This document shows positions 48,305-58,814 of a stretch of DNA of 64,000 nucleotides, piece after piece (the stretch's first letter is position 1; every line of letters starts with the position of its first letter). The notes beneath the pieces were generated by a model. The model did no database searches. It was not told the origin of the DNA and worked only from the letters and a program-made list of their open reading frames with translations. Origin of the DNA: Coprinopsis marcescibilis (Eukaryota; Basidiomycota; Agaricomycetes; Agaricales; Psathyrellaceae); contig ML210165.1 of the NCBI GenBank assembly GCA_004369085.1, positions 1 through 64,000 on the forward strand, in the 5' to 3' direction. The translations under genes and the position numbers were made by a program.

Positions 48305-50416
48305 ATGCCCCCAAAGGTCCGTTCAGAACGGGTTTAACCCCTTGATATCAGCTTAACCGTTGTGACAGCGAAAACGCGCTGAAGATGGGGAAACCTCTGC
48401 AGCAACGACCTCGACGCGATCTACCAGAAACTCTACTCGAACAAAGACGACTGCTCCTGAGCCTGCTAAGCCTGCAGTGAACACTACGAAGGCTGCCACT
48501 CTGAAGCAGTCGAGCAGCGAGGATGCGTACGGTCACTTGGATATCTTGCCTGGCATTGGGAGCTCACTTCTACGTTATGGGCACTGCAGGGATGCCCTAG
48601 AAGTAGGTCTACTCAAGCATGCTAATTCACTGTGCTCAACCTTCAGTAGCCCGCTCAGAAACGCAAAAGGACTACCACAGTAGCTGCCACAACCGCGAAA
48701 CCACCCGCGAAACGGGGGAGAAAGAAAGCAGAAACCGCGTACGTTCCATCTAGTTGCCTTTCAGCTGTCCCCTTTGCTTTCTTTTCCGCCGATACTCCCC
48801 CAAATCTGAGGCCATAGCCGCCCTTCTGAATCGCCTCCTGCCTTTAATTAGCCTGCTTACTAATCGAGGCCTGTGATGGGTTCGTTGCAAGTGGGCGTAA
48901 GGCACGCTACTGCTATCCTGTTTCTCCCACTTCACACATACTATTCCAAACCTTTCATTTTCTTCTAAAGGGCGTTTACTTTACTATAGACGTCCTTGTA
49001 TGACACTTTCATGTTGTTTAATATCTTCTCTTGTTGCTCTTCTAACAGCATAACACGCGCCCACAGTGAAGATGTACACACACCGGTGGCTGCTCTGAAG
49101 CAGGCTCCTCAGGTCTGTCCCCTCTTCATGGGGCTACTAAACACTTTTTAATACGTTCGTGTGCAGAAGCAGCAGTCCCTAGCTTCTCATCCCTCCCAGC
49201 AGTCAACTTCAACAACACAGTCCCACGGCGCCTCTTTCCAGCCTCAGCCTCTTGCGGTCGCACCGGCACCGGCACCAGCACCAGCACCAACATCACAACC
49301 AGGAGCAGGACAGACCGTGAACCTGGCACCAGCACCATCTCCACCTCAACTTCAACCCAAAAAGCCAAAAACACTGAAAGTTGAACCATATACCCCGGGA
49401 CGTGCTTTGGAACTGTTCAAGAGCTATGCGGACAAAGACGATCCAAATACAATTGGTCCCGAAGGCTTTGAAAGACTTTGTGGAGATGCTGAAATTCCGC
49501 TGGATGGTGCAATACCTCTCATCCTCGCGTGGCAAATGAACGCAGCAGATATGGCCAAGATTTCGGTGGACGAATGGACAAAGGGCACGGGTATTCTAAA
49601 GTATGTTTAATTCTTCGTTTTCTGCTGTTTCCAGAATTCATGCAATATATTATTAGGGCTTCATCACTGTCTGCCTTGTCCACAGCTATGAACGATCTGA
49701 ATGACCTGGTGGTCTTGAAAAAGCCTCTGCTGAAGAGGGTGGCGAAGAAGGAACATGAACCTTATGACCGCACCGCATATTACTCGTATGCGGACAATCC
49801 CAAGAGCGCTTTCCAGAAACTCTACAGCTATTGCTTCTCCCTAGCGAAACCGGAGTATGTACTTGGATCTTTACTCTCTTCTAAATGTGTTTACTCATCT
49901 CAAACGCAGAGGCTCGAGGAATATTGATATGGAGGTGGGCAATTACTTTTTCCTCCTGGAAGTTTACAGCTTTCTGATCCGTTGTCAACTAGACTTCATG
50001 TGCGCTGTGGTCTGTGTTACTAACACCACAATACCCTTTTGCGGCGGATATTCTCGAGTTTATCAATGTTAGTTGCCGGAGCCCTCGCTCTGTGGACATA
50101 GTTAAACTGAATGACTGTCATAGGACAAAAAGGATACGTACCGGGCGACCAATAAGGATCTTTGGAGTATGGTAAGTACCGTCTGTTTCTAACGCTCCTC
50201 ACACCCTCCATTCATCACGGATGTAGATGCTTGAGTTCTGCCAAACTGTCAACCCGACACTTCAGGATTACGAGTCCGATGGAGTATGCATCCGTATCTT
50301 CACAATATTGTTCCTCGGACTGACCTCTGCCATAGGCATGGCCAACACTTTTGGATGATTTTGTTTTGTGGAAGAAGACCAATGGAGGGACCAATCCCAA
50401 TGGAGTGGAGCACTAA
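48305..50416 (+). CDS. DCN1-like (DCUN1) cullin neddylation co-E3 with basic, Ala/Pro-rich N-terminus
   Basis: Promotes transfer of Nedd8/Rub1 from Ubc12 to cullins, activating SCF-type ubiquitin ligases (family knowledge). Start at 48305, MPPK, spliced to RKRAEDGETS. The N-terminal ~150 residues are low-complexity with nuclear-signal-like clusters (PPKRKR, PAKRGRKK) and an APAPAPAP run; no UBA domain is visible, as in nuclear DCNL4/5-type proteins. The PONY/DCUN1 domain follows: ALELFKSYADKDDPNTIGPE, GFERLCGDAEIPLDGAIPLI, LAWQMNAADMAKISVDEWTK, later LWSMMLEFCQTVNP and WPTLLDDFVLWKK. The acidic/aspartate cullin-binding patch is present. Stop TAA 50414-50416. It has many short introns, and the exact borders in the low-complexity half are less certain. 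Confidence 0.85.
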
Positions 50417-50844
50417 GGCCTGTGCTATTGCTTTTCGGCTTGGTGATTATCTTGGTGCAACTGTATTCGGGTCATCATCATGGGCGTTTTCGTTTGCTGG
50501 TTGGACAGAACTTTCGTTGTTTCCCTTTACATGAGGACTCTCTTCTACAACTCTACTAGGCATATTAGATCATAATACCAGTTTTCAGTTAAAACATCTA
50601 ATAAGTATAGTCCGACCGACAATATACCGGCTCAACGGGAGTTCTTTGGTAGATATCTGTCCGTTCTGAATACGTGGTCAACTTTAGCGCGACACCAACG
50701 GTGGAGTCTATGTTTATTGATGTTTTCGTCACCAATATCTTCTAGCCGCAATGTTGGGCCGCCGCAAATTTCACAAAATGACGCTGTTCTGAATTCTTCC
50801 TTCTTTACTACGAACGACGACTACTGAAGCTAACTGAAGACGAT
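50417..50844. other. Intergenic gap; no gene
   Basis: 3' flank of the DCN1-like gene and promoter of PRO3. Nothing else seen. Confidence 0.5.
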
Positions 50845-52092
50845 ATGGGATATACACTTTGCGTTTTAGGTACAGTACCTTCTCTTTCCCCTTGACATCG
50901 TACTCAATCAGTGTTTTAACTTTAGGATGCGGGACGATGGGTATTGCCGTCCTCTCGGGCGTAATTGAGTCGCTTCAACCGACTGTGCTCGCCCCGAACG
51001 GCGTGAAACTGTCCAAGTGGGAAGTTCATACGCCAGGAACGGTGACCCCGACAGGTACTCCTGATGCTACCATTCCCGACAAGTTCATCGCCACAGTTAG
51101 CCGCCAAACGTCTGCGAAGAAGCTCAAGACCGTTTTCGAGCCTCTGGGACCCCTGGGCCAAAGCGTGGAAATCGTCTATGGACAAAACCTGGACGCCGTG
51201 CAAAGGTCCGATGTTGTGTTGTTGTGGTATGTACTCCGATGTTCTTGGGAGATTCTCGGCGAGTTGCAGAATTGCTGACATTCGTGTGTCTGTTTCCGAC
51301 AGCTGCAAGCCTCAACTTGCGGAGGGCATTCTGGGTGAACCAGGTATCAAGGAGGCTTTGGAAGGCAAGCTCCTGATTAGCATTCTTGCTGGTGTCAAGA
51401 TCTACCAGCTCAAGGAATGGGTGATGCCGACTACGCGAGTTGTTCGGGCTATGCCTAACACCCCTTGCAAGGTATGCTTTACGGAGTTCTCTCCTCGTTT
51501 CATGTCAGCTCATGAGGCTTTCCCAGATTCGCGAGGGAATGACAGTCGTCTCCAACCTGCCGCACAATGACCAGGAAGAGACCGATATGGCCAGAATCAT
51601 CAAGGTCTTCTCATCCATTGGCCGGTGCAGGTTCTTGGATGAGAAGCACTTTGATGCTTGCACTGCACTTGGTGGATCAGGACCTGCTTTTGCCTGTGCT
51701 TTCATTGAGGCGATGGCTGACGGCGGTGTTATGATGGGATTGCCCAGGCCGGAGGCATTGGAGTTGGCTGCGCAAAGTACGTCCCTTCAGGAGCGCGCTC
51801 TATCTATGCAGGTCGATTGACATCTTCGCCCACAGGTTTGCAGGGAGCCGCTCGCATGGTCTTGCAGGGCAATTTGCACCCTGCGCAAATCAAGGACTCG
51901 GTCACCAGTGCGTCTCCTCCGTTTGAATATATATCCGGTAGGAAAACTAAATTTGCCTTTACAGCTCCTGGAGGTTGCACGATTGCTGGACTCCTTGCTT
52001 TGGAAGACGGTCGAGTACGGTCGACAATTGCTCGAGGAATCCAAATCGCGACCGAACGCGCAAGCGAGTTGGGTCAGCCCGCTAAAAAGTAA
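50845..52092 (+). CDS. PRO3: Pyrroline-5-carboxylate reductase
   Basis: Last step of proline biosynthesis: NAD(P)H-dependent reduction of pyrroline-5-carboxylate to L-proline, in the cytosol. Start at 50845, MGYTLCVLGCGTMGIAVLSG, the Rossmann GxGxMG motif split by the first intron. Then VVLLWCKPQLAEGIL, LISILAGVKIYQL, VVRAMPNTPCKIREGMTVVS, FDACTALGGSGPAFACAFIE, EAMADGGVMMGLPRPEALEL and TPGGCTIAGLLALEDG, matching the ProC signature. Six short introns. Ends SELGQPAKK at TAA 52090-52092. No unusual features. Confidence 0.95.
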
Positions 52093-52520
52093 TAGGAACA
52101 AGACTACGAAGCCGAAAAGCCAAGCGTATTCGACAATACCATATGCATTTGTACACTATCTACAATCCCCTAACATATATCGCATTTCTTACCAACTCAC
52201 TCGAAGAGACTTTCGTCTAAGTGTGTCACAGAAATCTTTGGCCACGATCGAAATGGAACGGAGACGGCTGACCGTAATCCAGCTTCAGCCTCCTAGCCGT
52301 GTCTTCCCCAATCCCCCCTGACTCGCGTTTCTAGTCTTTTATTCTTCGGCCTACTCTCATCACTTCTTCATCGACTGCTTGGGCTTCAAGGTACAACTCG
52401 AATGGTACCAGTTCATTCGATGAAGTTGTACCATCTGACAATTTCCAAAGAACTAGGGCCCATACAGACGGCGGCACGCCTTTCACGAAACTCGTTACGA
52501 CTAAAAAAGCAAGCAGATCC
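52093..52520. other. Intergenic gap; no gene
   Basis: PRO3 3' flank and upstream region of the small membrane-protein gene. Only short ORFs without motifs. Confidence 0.5.
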
Positions 52521-52997
52521 ATGCCATTATCATCTTGTAAGTCCTGATTCGAGACGGAGGAATTGTATGGTGTATCGCTAATCGCATATACCTAACCCCT
52601 AGTGGCGATTTTCATAATCGCCTCGGCCTGCACCATCACTGCAGTGGTACTCGGAATCCTGATACTTGCCCTGACTCGGACAGGACCGACCGAGACCAAC
52701 TTTGATCAGGACCTGCGGGAGTACGAAGAACGGATGGGAGATAGACGCGCTCCATATACCTTCGTATTCGACGCATCCACGAAATCGTTCACTCTCAAGA
52801 AACTACCCCGGATGTACTCGTCCGACTCGATGGAAACGATCCAGATATCGTCCTCGCATCCAACGATATTTGGGAATGAGAAGATTGAAGAAAAGTCGAT
52901 GAAGGTCGTGCTTACGCCACCGACGCCGGCAAAAAAGGAGAGGGGTGTGTTGTCGTCGAGGATGGATGTGCATGAGATGGAGGTGGCTGATTTGTAG
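52521..52997 (+). CDS. Small single-pass membrane protein, function unknown
   Basis: Two exons, 52521-52536 and 52603-52997, 136 residues. The start is chosen because it splices in phase (TCT T|TG) into the hydrophobic segment. The product begins MPLSSLAIFIIASACTITAV with about 28 hydrophobic residues (VVLGILILAL), then a soluble tail with NFDQDLREYEERMGDRRAPY, TFVFDASTKSFTLKKLP and a Ser/Thr/Pro region. The N-terminal position and lack of a clear cleavage site suggest a signal anchor rather than a secreted protein. I do not recognise the family. It is convergent with the PAP2 gene. Confidence 0.6.
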
Positions 52998-53160
52998 TTG
53001 ATGGTATATTATGATTATGTGACGACATTGCGCTTGGATAAACTTCAAGAAAAGAAAGGTTGGTAAAACAAGGTATGAGACGGGTGCCATAAAGTCTGGC
53101 AAAGGGTTCCCGTACGGGTACTGAAATTTCTCATTTGGAACGTACATTATTTAACGGCGC

Positions 53161-54645
53161 TCAAACGGCGTTGTGACCAACTGGTCCCAAAGTCGGCGCA
53201 GTGTCCGCAATTCTTACATGGTTATTGTTATTCGTCGTGCCTCCAGCCTGACCAGTTGCCCCGCGCAAATCAGGGCCATGATGGCCTTCCTTGGTGAACC
53301 CGTTTCTGTGGTGTCCAAGTTGCAACCCATTAGTCAACCCGGAAAAAGCGAGAGCAGTCGCGTCTCCAGGTGCACCATTCACTGCCTCGCCTCCTCCGTA
53401 ACCCCATCCTCCTTCCCTCGACACAGGCAGGTCTCGTGGAGAGAACTCGTTCACATAATGGTACGTGAAATAAGGACCCTGGTTTGGGAAGGGTAAGAAT
53501 GGCATGCGGTGGAAGAGGGATGTCGAGCGCGGAAGGAGAATATGGTTGAACCTATAGTCGAAAGTCGAAGCGAAGGTTTGGCGGAATGCTACCAGGGCTG
53601 TAGCCGTTCCAATGAAGCCCCCAATGAGGACATCATACCAGTGGTGGTCTGAAAATTGAAATTGAGATGAGCTTTAACTTGAGCTATTCAACGGGTCAGC
53701 CTGGGGGGATAGCTTACACTTATCAATGGTCAAGGACGCGGATATTAAGAAGGCACCAAGGATCGGGGCGAAGAATAAAATCATCTTCCAGTATGCTGGA
53801 TTGTGTGCAGCGGTAACCTTCAACTGTGCATTGAAATACAGCGCAAGATAGAATAATCCTGCCCAAGCTGCCGTAGAATGTCCCGAAGGCATCGATTCCA
53901 ATGCGTCGTCGATAGCTTTAGGGTCACCGGTGCAGATGGTGCGATCGAACATAATGCCTCTGAGGCCATCACCAGTCAAACCGCCTTCAGCTGATATCTG
54001 AGGTTGGCAAACTGCATAGAAATGGGGCCGGAGGCCACCAATGAGCCATTTGATGAAAACTTGGAAAGTCGCAGCTGTAATGAGGCCTGAAATTGAGACT
54101 ATTATTTATGTCATCGGAGAGAGGGTGTACCAATGCCACCTACTCTTCAACAGACCCAAGGTCGTGGTCAACCAGTCATCTATACTCTTCCGCTTGATCT
54201 GGAACAGCGTGATAAAGACAAAAGGTACAAAGAAGGCGATTAGGGCCGCTGCAAATATGGGGATGATTTGCTTTCGGTACGGGTACGCAAACTCAGGGTT
54301 GGTAAGGCTCCCATCCACGTTATAGATTGAGAAAGATCTCGACGATGCAGGTCCTGGCGAAGAAAGTTGTGGGCACTTGTTGAAGCGATAAAACTCCCGT
54401 ATAGCCTTCTACATACCAGCGAAGTAAATCCCCAAGGCGATAGCCCCGATGATGGCCATGGTAACGAGATCCACACCGTGCAACCTCAACCATGCACCCA
54501 GCTGGAACTTTGGACCAGCAGCACGGTGAACGTGCGTTGTGTCGCTGGCAGTCCCACTAATGGTGCTGTTACGGACGGCCCTTCTGTTGTCGTGGTCGAC
54601 AGTGGTCGGACCAGTCGTACCTACCGTTGTGGTTGCTGTGGCCAT
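53161..54645 (-). CDS. PAP2-family lipid phosphate phosphatase (Dpp1/Lpp1-like)
   Basis: Dephosphorylates lipid phosphates such as phosphatidate or diacylglycerol pyrophosphate at membranes. Start at 54645 (MATATTTVGTTGPTT). Six hydrophobic segments are visible, beginning with VDLVTMAIIGAIALGIYF. Catalytic motifs: KWLIGGLRP (motif 1, KxxxxxxRP), MPSGHSTAAWAGLFYLALYF (motif 2, PSGH), and DKYHHWYDVLIGG (motif 3; spliced from LTIDK plus HHWYD), where the usual SR..D..H is changed to SLTIDK..HH. The loss of the motif-3 Arg (family SRxxxxxHxxxD, here SLTIDKYHHWYD) should be checked, since that residue binds phosphate. The C-terminus is a long soluble tail rich in Gly and Asn. Stop TGA at 53161-53163. 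Confidence 0.88.
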
Positions 54646-55145
54646 CACGGACCGAGTAGAGGGGATCGCTGAGGATAGCCCTTGAAGATGACTAGAGCCT
54701 GTTATCGTTTATATCCAGGAGAGGGGCCAAGACTAGGTCAATTGACGTCCAAAAATACGTCATAGTACTGGCTTCTGTGAGAATCAAGTTCCGAGAGTGA
54801 GGACCATTTTGCCCTAAATAATGACAACTCACATTCTCGGAGCGGATGAACTCATTTTTTGCCTTTCTGTGAGGCATTACGCGTCATGGAAGGTTGGACC
54901 ACCAGGTGCACCAATGGAATGGAGCCATTACTGGGATAGAGCCCATGGCAAGGCGAATATGTTAGTAGGGTTATAGAGTCTCGTCCTAAAGATCCTTCCA
55001 AGGGTGTCTTCATGACATACTAGTACGCAAAACATGACATGGGGGAGTCGCTGAAACTCCTTTTAGAGCTGGCATTTCGCGTGACGTCAGCAAGATAAGT
55101 GTGGCAGTGCGGCATTTATCGGAATTTCACCTTTCTCGGTCAACC
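54646..55145. promoter_or_regulatory. 500-bp divergent gap (PAP2 / POP7)
   Basis: Opposite start codons on each side; contains a TGACGTCA cAMP-response-like palindrome near 55082-55089 upstream of POP7. Confidence 0.45.
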
Positions 55146-56113
55146 ATGAAACGCAAGAGCAACGATATAGAGGAAGGCTCCTCAAACAGCGGTGGCAAGA
55201 AGCCAAAACTATTAGCAGGAGCCCAGAGTAGCATGACTAACGCCGATGGCCCTTTAAAAATCTCTTCGGGGACACTACGCGACGACCAACCAAACCCTGG
55301 CGATCCTGGCAAGAATGAAGGGAAGGAGGATGGCATAGAAGCTGGAACAGAAGGATCTCCCCTACGCGACGACCAACCTAACCCTGGCGGTACTGGAAAG
55401 GGTGAAGGGCAGGAGGGTGGTACAGAAGTTAGAACACAAGGACCTGACCGCGCGAAGCCCAAGTCTATTTCTCGAGAAAAATCAAAGGCACGGATACGGA
55501 AGCTGACTCCTGCACGTCCCTTTCCGTTGGTTCCAACATCAGTATCTGCGACAGGCCCACGGTCAGCGCATAACGAGGGCAAGAATTTTATATGCATAAC
55601 CCGGAGGACTAAGCTTGGGCAATATATGCGCCGGTGCAAAGCAATTATTCTTGATGATGGGTGCGCTCTCACATTGAGAGGCAGGACAATCCACTGACCA
55701 CAGACCCCAGGTATAAAACACTCCATCTGAGCGCAATGGGCGCCGCCATTCCCCTTCTTCTCCAACTCTCATGTGCATTGCCACATATTCTGCCTTACCC
55801 CAACGACGAAATTAAGACAGACGTAACGACAGGAAGTTGCGAGGTCCAGGACGAGGTTTTGCCAGAAGACGGTGATGAAGATATCTCAATTCAATCCCGC
55901 TTAAAATCGACTTTGCAAATCGTCGTCACCATTGGCGACGGAAAATTCGAAGGCGATACTTCTGGTCCCGCGCGCAGGACTAAAACCAAGAATTACCCGC
56001 TGAATGTTTCAAAATCCTCAAGTAAAGGCGCCCAATCGAAAAGTAGACATATACCCGAGCCTGGTGTATTCCTCGAACCTGAACAAGAGGATGAGCTCTT
56101 GGAAACCGTATAA
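55146..56113 (+). CDS. POP7: POP7/Rpp20-like RNase P and RNase MRP subunit (Alba-like)
   Basis: Protein subunit of the RNase P/MRP particles that mature tRNA and rRNA. Two exons, 55146-55660 and 55711-56113; the splice adds G to GG and gives 305 residues. The Alba-like core reads NFICITRRTKLGQYMRRCKA, IILDDGYKTLHLSAMGAAIP, LLLQLSCALPHILPYPNDEI and LKSTLQIVVTIGDG. The N-terminus is long and disordered with a bipartite basic start (MKRKSNDIEEG, GGKKPK) and a 29-codon tandem repeat. The C-terminus is acidic (EPEQEDELLETV). It is longer than yeast Pop7 because of the extra tails. Assignment rests on the core spacing typical of basidiomycete Pop7. Confidence 0.75.
55275..55443 (+). repeat. Two-copy 87-bp tandem repeat within POP7
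   Basis: Units begin at 55275 and 55362 with the same CTACGCGACGACCAAC start, encoding LRDDQPNPG repeats with Glu/Gly/Lys-rich remainders. The 87-bp period keeps the frame. Confidence 0.8.
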
Positions 56114-56284
56114 AATACTCTCCTTTTCATCCGCCGTGTTAGACACATCTGCGGCGACGATATTGACCTGCTTATCGCCACCAGCTTTGTTGTAAACATT
56201 CCTAACATCATTAACTGGGTTTTATTTTCATCCATAGTACATTTACTTGTCGGTAAGTTCTTTTCTTTTGGTGGGGTTAGGCCG

Positions 56285-58814
56285 CTACTCGGGGTTGTTT
56301 CCTAATGAAGATTTTTGAAAGAGTCGAGCAACACAGTGTGGGGTATCTGCAAAGTCTTTGGGGGTAGGTAGGAGGATGCCATGGCTGAAATTTTGGTATT
56401 CGTCAGCCAATGCATATTGGGCATTAATGAGGCAATTACGGACTTGGCTCTGAAATGAGTCATCAGCTGAGGCCTGAGGGGTCGTCCCTGCCACTCCACA
56501 GTGCATGCACATTTGATATGGATTCTCTTTACAAGCGTGACGATATTTTGTTTCCATAACCTGCAAAACTTGAGCTCTATCCTTTCCAACTACAGTCGAA
56601 CCTGTGATAAGCCATACCCCTCCGTGGACGGGAAAAGTATGGGTTATTGGCGACTATGGGTTATCACAGGTCGGTTTGGCAGTGAAATCTGGGTTTGGTA
56701 GCTCCCAAAGGTATGGGTTATTGGAGGTTATGGCTTATCTCAGGTATGGGTTATGACAGGTTTGACTGTAATAGTTTAAGCTTCAACTCGCGAGTCTTCC
56801 GGTCTTGGCATTTTAACAAATGCCGAACCTATGACATTTACAATCAGCAGCGCTAAAATGGATATCGATGGATGTGCTCACCGCGCCTCTCCAGTTCAGC
56901 AGCGTTCGAGTCGTCTGGGTCCCATAACGATCGGCGCATTCCAAACATTCGAATACAGGATCCAATGCATCCATATCATCGACCGTGGTGGTCGTGGAAT
57001 CCTTCCCAACCAACTCCAAAATCTGGATGGCTCTTCCGGAGTAACCATAGGAGGAGAAGCGAACCTCCCACCATCATCGTGCGTGAGTTCATTTGCCACG
57101 CATTCGTGGATGAAAACGGCGCTGTACTGCATCACAGATCCACAGTCACAGGTGAAGAACATCTTCGCGAGGCTCATGTTCAAGGGCAACTTGTTGGTAC
57201 CCCCCGAAATCATTTGGAGCCATTCGTCCATCATTTGGAGCCATTGTTTCGACAATTCTGGGACGCGCTGATTCACGAGTTCTTTCAGAGCCTTAGAGAC
57301 GTCTGCTTCTGCGACTTCGATCGGAGTATTGGCGATGTAGCGCTCGAAGGCAGGTTCATGTTTCTTTACGACGTGCAATGGCGCAATCACTTCATTTGCA
57401 GGATGCCGACCGGTGTACTCATCGTAAATGACCTGGAGCAGTGCCGTCCGCTCGTGTATAGCTATCCTGCGCTGCTTCAACATTTTCTCCCTCCTGTTTT
57501 CGAGGAGAACATCTTGTAGCTCATTCTTTCCTTTGGCCCAGGCTGAAAAATGATTTATCAACAATTGATAGCCTAAGGCTCTCTTATAGGCGCTTACCTT
57601 TATCGATAACCTCATTGTTCAACATCTTGCATGCCGCACTCCAGACCCTTTCGACTAGCTCCGAGTCTTGCAGCTCTTCGCTCCAACCCAGGTCCGCCAA
57701 TTTGGACATGATTCTGAAGGCGTGAGTTGTCAATACATAAATGACGACCGATGATCTGTACGGTGAGTACGTACACTTTCTTTCTTCCTTCGACGATGTA
57801 TGTCTTCTCTTTCGTCATCCATTGCTTCCACGTTTCTTCATCCTACGAAACTCGGTCAATTACAGATATTAAAAGATCATGTCAGACCGAGAAACTTGCC
57901 TTTTCGCAAGCGAACAGCTCGGCAGTCTTGTTCTTCATCCATTCTTCCTTGTCATTCGCCTCCTCGTGCTCTTTGAGCAGCCGCTTTACTGTTTCTTCGT
58001 GTGCCCACCACTCCTTGAGCTTGCGGGGTGCTTTGGGTTTTTGCGGTACGGGTTTCGCTAATCCAAGAGCTACTTAGACAGTCAGTACCGCGACCGGGAG
58101 GATAATTAAGTGGTGACGTCACCAGCAGCATTCCATACCACATCAAGGAGCTTCATATCGTACAAAGCCTTGATCTTTTTCGGGATATCGTCGCATTTGA
58201 CTTGAAATGTGCGAAAAGGTTCAATAGTGGACGGTGCTTCACAACTGGAGGCATACTGTTGACGTGTGCACGCTGTACACAGTCTCGCTGGAACCGACCA
58301 AACGATTTCCTGCTGGGTACGAAGGCTACAGACCTATATAATCGACAGTTGCCACGGTCAGACCATAGGGCTCACTCATTGTGTCCGTGACTGACCTGGC
58401 ATAGAGAACCCAGAAGCAAGTCGACAAAATAGGGCACGAGTATAGTCTTGGGGCTTTCTGGGAACTTGGCTTTTGCGCATGCTGTCTTCCAGGTGCTCAT
58501 AAAGTTCTTCGAAAACAGAACAAACCTGAAGCCTTTGCTTGTTTTGGAGAGACTTAACAAGTCGCGCGGGTCTAGATGCTGGGTTATCTGTAGTCAGGTA
58601 AATCAGTACGTCTGTCATTCTCCGAGCTTGGGCAACGATCGCGCTTAATAGACGTCGCACTGCTCACCTCGTTGAATACATCCTCCGGCATATTCAGAAA
58701 CGCCTCCAACCTCTGAGATCTGGCAGGTTCCGGCTCATTCTTGCGTGCGCGCTTTGGGACTGCATTAGCATCTTTGGTCGGCCTCTTGCGCTTGTTGGCA
58801 GCTTTAGTGGGCAT
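56285..58814 (-). CDS. F-box protein, interrupted near its 3' end by a MITE
   Basis: Likely SCF substrate-recognition subunit. Start at 58814, MPTKAANKRKRPTKDANAVP (nuclear-type basic stretch). The F-box spans an intron: LNMPEDVFNE then ITQHLDPRDLLSLSKTSKGF. Later exons give VCSLRTQQEIVWSVPARLCT, KPKAPRKLKEWWAHEETVKR, LADLGWSEELQDSELVERVW, AWAKGKNELQDVLLENRREK and a Cys/His-rich end (FFTCDCGSVMQY, FECLECADRYGTQ, CMHCG). The intron after LFACEK uses a GC donor (AAG|GCAAGT). Two problems: near 57090 the frame is kept only by a 35-nt GT-AG excision (HEC to VRFSS), and at 56593-56768 an element splits the reading LKLL/VGKDRAQVLQ. Without the element the frame is open to the stop at 56285. The same family occurs at 62387 onward. 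Confidence 0.75.
56593..56768. mobile_element. Pogo/Tc1-mariner-like MITE (176 bp) in a coding exon
   Basis: Bounded by TA on both sides (56591-56592, 56769-56770), the hallmark target duplication of Tc1/mariner-type elements. Termini CAGTCGAACCTGTGATAAGC and its inverted partner (GACAGGTTTGACTG at the far end) match over about 26 bp with three mismatches. The CAGTCGAACCT start resembles pogo/Tigger termini. The interior contains several TATGGGTTAT-like units and no ORF. It lies in the 3' part of the F-box gene and shifts its frame (178 bp with the duplicated TA). Confidence 0.8.

Noticed and set aside
56640..56760. TATGGGTTAT units as an interstitial telomeric repeat
   Set aside because: They are irregularly spaced and lie inside a TA-flanked inverted-repeat element, so they belong to the MITE.
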